Below, one piece after another: positions 13,025 through 14,707 of a DNA stretch of 14,707 bases (positions are counted from its first letter, which is position 1; the number at the start of each line of letters is the position of its first letter). This DNA comes from RYN-433 sp036558265 (GTDB lineage Bacteria > Planctomycetota > Phycisphaerae > Tepidisphaerales > Tepidisphaeraceae). The stretch lies in contig DATBFY010000722.1 of NCBI GenBank assembly GCA_036558265.1, positions 1 through 14,707 on the forward strand, read 5' to 3'. The notes beneath the pieces are model-generated. The model did no database searches. It was not told where the DNA came from and saw only the letters and a program-made list of their open reading frames with translations. The translations under genes were made by a program, and so were the position numbers.

Positions 13025-13309
13025 ATGAGAAATGCGATTCGAGATCTGCCGTTGACCGAGATCATGCGGCCGGAGATTGCACTCACCCTGCAACACGTGC
13101 TGCGCATCTACACCGTCGGGAGCCTGCTCGACGCCTGGCGTAACCCCAAGAGCCAGCGAAGCATCGAACAGGTCTTCGAAAGCCCCCAACAGGCCCGCCA
13201 CGCCGTCGCGACGTGCGCGACGTGGCTCGGCGTGCAGTGGGACGGCGCGCAGCGTGCCGGGGCGGGCGGGTGGTGGACCGAAGACCGCGGGGCGGACGCG
13301 TTGGCGTAA
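13025..13309 (+). CDS. Small helical protein, faintly RNA-polymerase alpha-CTD-like
   Basis: This encodes 94 residues. The ATG at 13025 is chosen over one at 13010 because GGAGG (13012-13016) lies 8 nt upstream. I do not recognise the gene with confidence. Residues 5-40 (IRDLPLTEIMRPEIALTLQH, then VLRIYTVGSLLDAW) follow the pattern of the alpha subunit C-terminal domain or other helix-hairpin-helix modules, where a conserved 'I.TVGDLL' turn follows two helices. Residues 52-70 would be a last helix, ending in WLGVQW. The contact residues Arg and Asn of the true alpha CTD are not obvious. The C-terminal 20 residues are Gly/Trp-rich and probably disordered. It is followed by a strong terminator, so it is a one-gene unit. 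DNA-related function is inference. Confidence 0.65.
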   Translation: MRNAIRDLPLTEIMRPEIALTLQHVLRIYTVGSLLDAWRNPKSQRSIEQVFESPQQARHAVATCATWLGVQWDGAQRAGAGGWWTEDRGADALA

Positions 13310-13397
13310 GCCCCAAAATCAAATTGATCCTTGACGATTCACCTGTCCAGTTTGCTCCAGCGAATCCCCCCCATGGTCTTTCGCTCCATAAAAAGAG

Positions 13398-13425
13398 ACC
13401 CCGGCTATTGCTCGCCGGGGTTTTT
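13398..13425 (+). terminator. Rho-independent terminator after the 94-residue gene
   Basis: An 8-bp perfect stem (ACCCCGGC 13398-13405, GCCGGGGT 13414-13421) with an 8-nt loop is followed by a T run (13421-13425, TTTTT, then CT). An A-rich stretch lies upstream. It is 89 bp past the stop codon and before the GNAT gene. Confidence 0.9.
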
Positions 13426-13474
13426 CTAGGGTTGAGTGCTGATCCGTTAGTCGGCCAAGAGAGGGAGAATTCGC

Positions 13475-14038
13475 GTGGACGAGTGGCCCGAACTGCTATC
13501 GCCACGGTTGCACCTGCGCCGCCTGCGCGACGGCGACGCGGCGGCCGTGTGCGCGTATCGATCGCTCCCGGCTGTCGGCCGCTTTCAGTCGTGGGAGTCG
13601 TTCGGACCCGAGGACGCGGCGGCACTCATCTCGAGTCAAGCGCGCACGCCGCCCGGGGTACCCGGCTCCTGGCTGCAACTGGGCTTGACCCTCGCCGAGT
13701 CCGGGGAGTTGGCCGGGGACTGCGGCATTCACTTCCCGCACGACGACGACCGGCAGGTCGAGCTGGGCATCACGCTCTCGCCGCGCCACCAGGGCCGCGG
13801 GCTCGCCGCCGAAGCGGTGACCAGCGTGCTCGGCTACGTGTTCGGCTCGCTGGGAAAGCATCGCGCCTGGGCCGTGACCGACGCCGACAACATGGCGGCC
13901 GCGCGACTGTTCCGAGGGCTGGGCTTCCGCCAGGAAGCGCACTTCATCGAGCACGCGTGGTTCAAGGGTCGCTGGTGCAGTGAGTTCCTGTTTGCGATGC
14001 TCCGCCGCGAGTGGAGCGACGGCAGGGGACATTCCTGA
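13475..14038 (+). CDS. GNAT family N-acetyltransferase (RimJ/RimL-like)
   Basis: This encodes 187 residues from GTG at 13475, supported by GAGGGAG seven bases upstream. The order of segments fits the RimJ/RimL branch (Acetyltransf_3): LLSPRLHLRRLRDGDAAAVC at the start, the central VELGITLSPRHQGRGLAAEA (about 95-114) with the acetyl-CoA phosphate-binding loop HQGRGL, then a final DADNMAAARLFRGLGF (136-151) typical of the C-terminal helix. It transfers acetyl from acetyl-CoA to an amine; this branch often acts on protein N-termini or aminoglycoside-like small molecules, but the acceptor cannot be read from sequence. The last residues, GRGHS, and the stop are encoded by the left arm of a REP-like palindrome, so the C-terminus was altered by that element. 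Confidence 0.9.
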   Translation: MDEWPELLSPRLHLRRLRDGDAAAVCAYRSLPAVGRFQSWESFGPEDAAALISSQARTPPGVPGSWLQLGLTLAESGELAGDCGIHFPHDDDRQVELGITLSPRHQGRGLAAEAVTSVLGYVFGSLGKHRAWAVTDADNMAAARLFRGLGFRQEAHFIEHAWFKGRWCSEFLFAMLRREWSDGRGHS

Positions 14039-14074
14039 TTTGCCCAAGCGCCGGCGGTAATGAGGAATGTCGCC
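14025..14074. repeat. REP-like palindrome, copy 2
   Basis: Arms of 16 nt (14025-14040 and 14059-14074) are complementary at 14 positions, including a perfect 9-bp core GACATTCCT/AGGAATGTC, with an 18-nt loop. The head GGGGACATTC and the following ATTT match the element at 7229-7304. The left arm contains the stop codon of the GNAT gene (14036-14038). Confidence 0.6.
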
Positions 14075-14136
14075 GGTGGCTTTCGCCCTGTCAGAAGCTC
14101 CTCGCGGCGTTCGATAAAGGTTACAAGAGCTTACCG

Positions 14137-14481
14137 ATGGGACCTGACGAACAAGCCCTCCGCGAGGTGCACTCGACCTGGATCGATGCCGTCAATGCCG
14201 GCGATCTGGGCCGCTTGCTCAACCTGATGGCGGACGACGTCGTGTTTCTCAATCCGGGCAAAGAGCCGTTCGGCCGGGACGGATTTCCCGCAGGCTTCCT
14301 GGCCGCCCACGAACAAGCTCGGATCCATTGCATCAGCGAGTTGGAAGACGTCGTGGTCGTCGGCGAGGTCGCGTATACGCACAGCCGCGACTCATTATCG
14401 GTGACCCCGCGCGGCGGTGGAGATGCGATGGAACTGGCGGGTCAGACATCACTTCGGCCCCGTGGCGCGACACGACGCTGA
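14137..14481 (+). pseudogene. Truncated DUF4440/SnoaL-like gene
   Basis: From ATG 14137 the first about 100 residues fit the DUF4440 part of the NTF2/SnoaL-like superfamily: REVHSTWIDAVNAGDLGRLL, LMADDVVFLNPGKEPFGRDG and VGEVAYTHSRDSLSVTP. Members are small cone-shaped proteins or domains, some enzymes, some binding modules. The domain breaks off after DAMELAG (residues 97-103), where relatives continue with about 30 residues of the last strands (a 'GHTLT..R' strand and a 'W.LARDAN'-like end). Instead the frame gives an Arg-rich tail and stops at 14481, while coding-like sequence continues in another frame. A real truncation, a frameshift or an assembly joint would all give this. No good ribosome-binding site is seen. 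Confidence 0.6.
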
Positions 14482-14707
14482 CGGTCACCATCCGCACGCC
14501 AACGGGAGAGCAACTGGGGGGAGAGTCGCATCGCCTCGGCGACCTGTTCGGCCGCGATGGCTTTGGGGCGGGCGAGTACGAGTACCTCCCGGCGGTCACC
14601 CGCGCGGCGCCATCGGGCGGCGATTACGACCTCGAAGTGCGTGTCGACCAACCATCCCCCCGTCGAGACGACCGCGTGCGGATCCGGGCGCAGGCGACCA
14701 CCAATGA
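14442..14707 (+). CDS. Partial coding sequence, unknown beta-rich protein tail, no start seen
   Basis: The frame whose codons begin at 14442, 14445 and so on is open to the window end and has strongly GC-biased third positions, unlike the other two frames. It reads SAPWRDTTLTVTIRTPTGEQ, HRLGDLFGRDGFGAGEYEYL and GGDYDLEVRVDQPSPRRDDR, with alternating hydrophobic residues as in a beta-sandwich. Upstream, the same frame loses its coding look at about 14440 and has no ATG or GTG start back to the stop at 14145-14147. So this is either the displaced end of the DUF4440 frame after a one-base shift, or the body of a different gene joined here. I do not recognise the family. It runs off the window. 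Confidence 0.55.

Noticed and set aside
14417..14707. 96-codon frame at the right end with a complete stop
   Set aside because: Arg/Pro/Gly-rich with poor codon pattern; the frame beginning at 14442 has the coding signature instead.

Overview
The window is high-GC bacterial DNA. Its gene content is typical of Planctomycetota, with Phycisphaerae-like lineages my best guess: a Tat-exported Gfo/Idh/MocA oxidoreductase beside a DUF1080 (3-keto-disaccharide hydrolase) protein, a DUF6807 (PmoA-like) protein, a HGSNAT/DUF5009-type membrane acetyltransferase, many exported proteins of unknown role, and short dispersed intergenic repeats. Another member of the PVC group cannot be excluded. There are no rRNA, tRNA, CRISPR or phage genes, and no transposase gene.

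Layout. At 1-542 lie a small two-helix membrane protein (minus strand), a dispersed-repeat fragment at the left edge, an orphan copy of the last codons of a DUF6807 gene, and a pair of short repeats. At 543-5651 is an export-oriented cluster with a divergent centre. The minus strand carries DUF6807 and a 637-residue secreted protein with a transglutaminase-like Cys-His-Asp set and two Asp-box motifs. The plus strand carries the Tat-exported oxidoreductase and DUF1080. The oxidoreductase and DUF1080 fit the oxidise-at-C3-then-cleave route for glycosides; the two minus-strand genes may serve the same periplasmic glycan job, but that is inference. At 5652-7173 there is a hairpin terminator, an AT-rich inverted repeat that looks like an operator, and a membrane-anchored protein with an NlpC/P60-like C-terminus.

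From 7174 the genes are unrelated and mostly single: ilvC (minus), an ankyrin-repeat lipoprotein (plus), an orphan VapC-type PIN protein (minus), the HGSNAT-like acetyltransferase (plus) and purA (minus). Convergent pairs here are packed 3 to 20 bp apart. At 12677-13024 is a gene-free, partly AT-rich region with several small repeats. It is followed by a 94-residue protein that faintly resembles the RNA polymerase alpha C-terminal domain, ending in a clear terminator, and then a GNAT acetyltransferase. The right end holds a DUF4440/SnoaL-like gene that breaks off inside the domain and switches frame into the tail of an unrelated protein running off the window.

Non-coding signals. Two intergenic palindromes (7229-7304 and 14025-14074) share a GGGGACAT head and look like members of one REP-type family. 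Three genes (DUF6807, the HGSNAT-like gene, purA) have no clear ribosome-binding site but have -10-like hexamers placed so that transcription would begin at or within about 3 nt of the start codon, suggesting leaderless mRNAs. I do not see a clear novel multi-gene defence or mobile system here. The most interesting items are the exported glycan locus with its transglutaminase-like member, the alpha-CTD-like small protein, the palindrome family, the leaderless-promoter pattern and the gene-fragment junctions at both ends.
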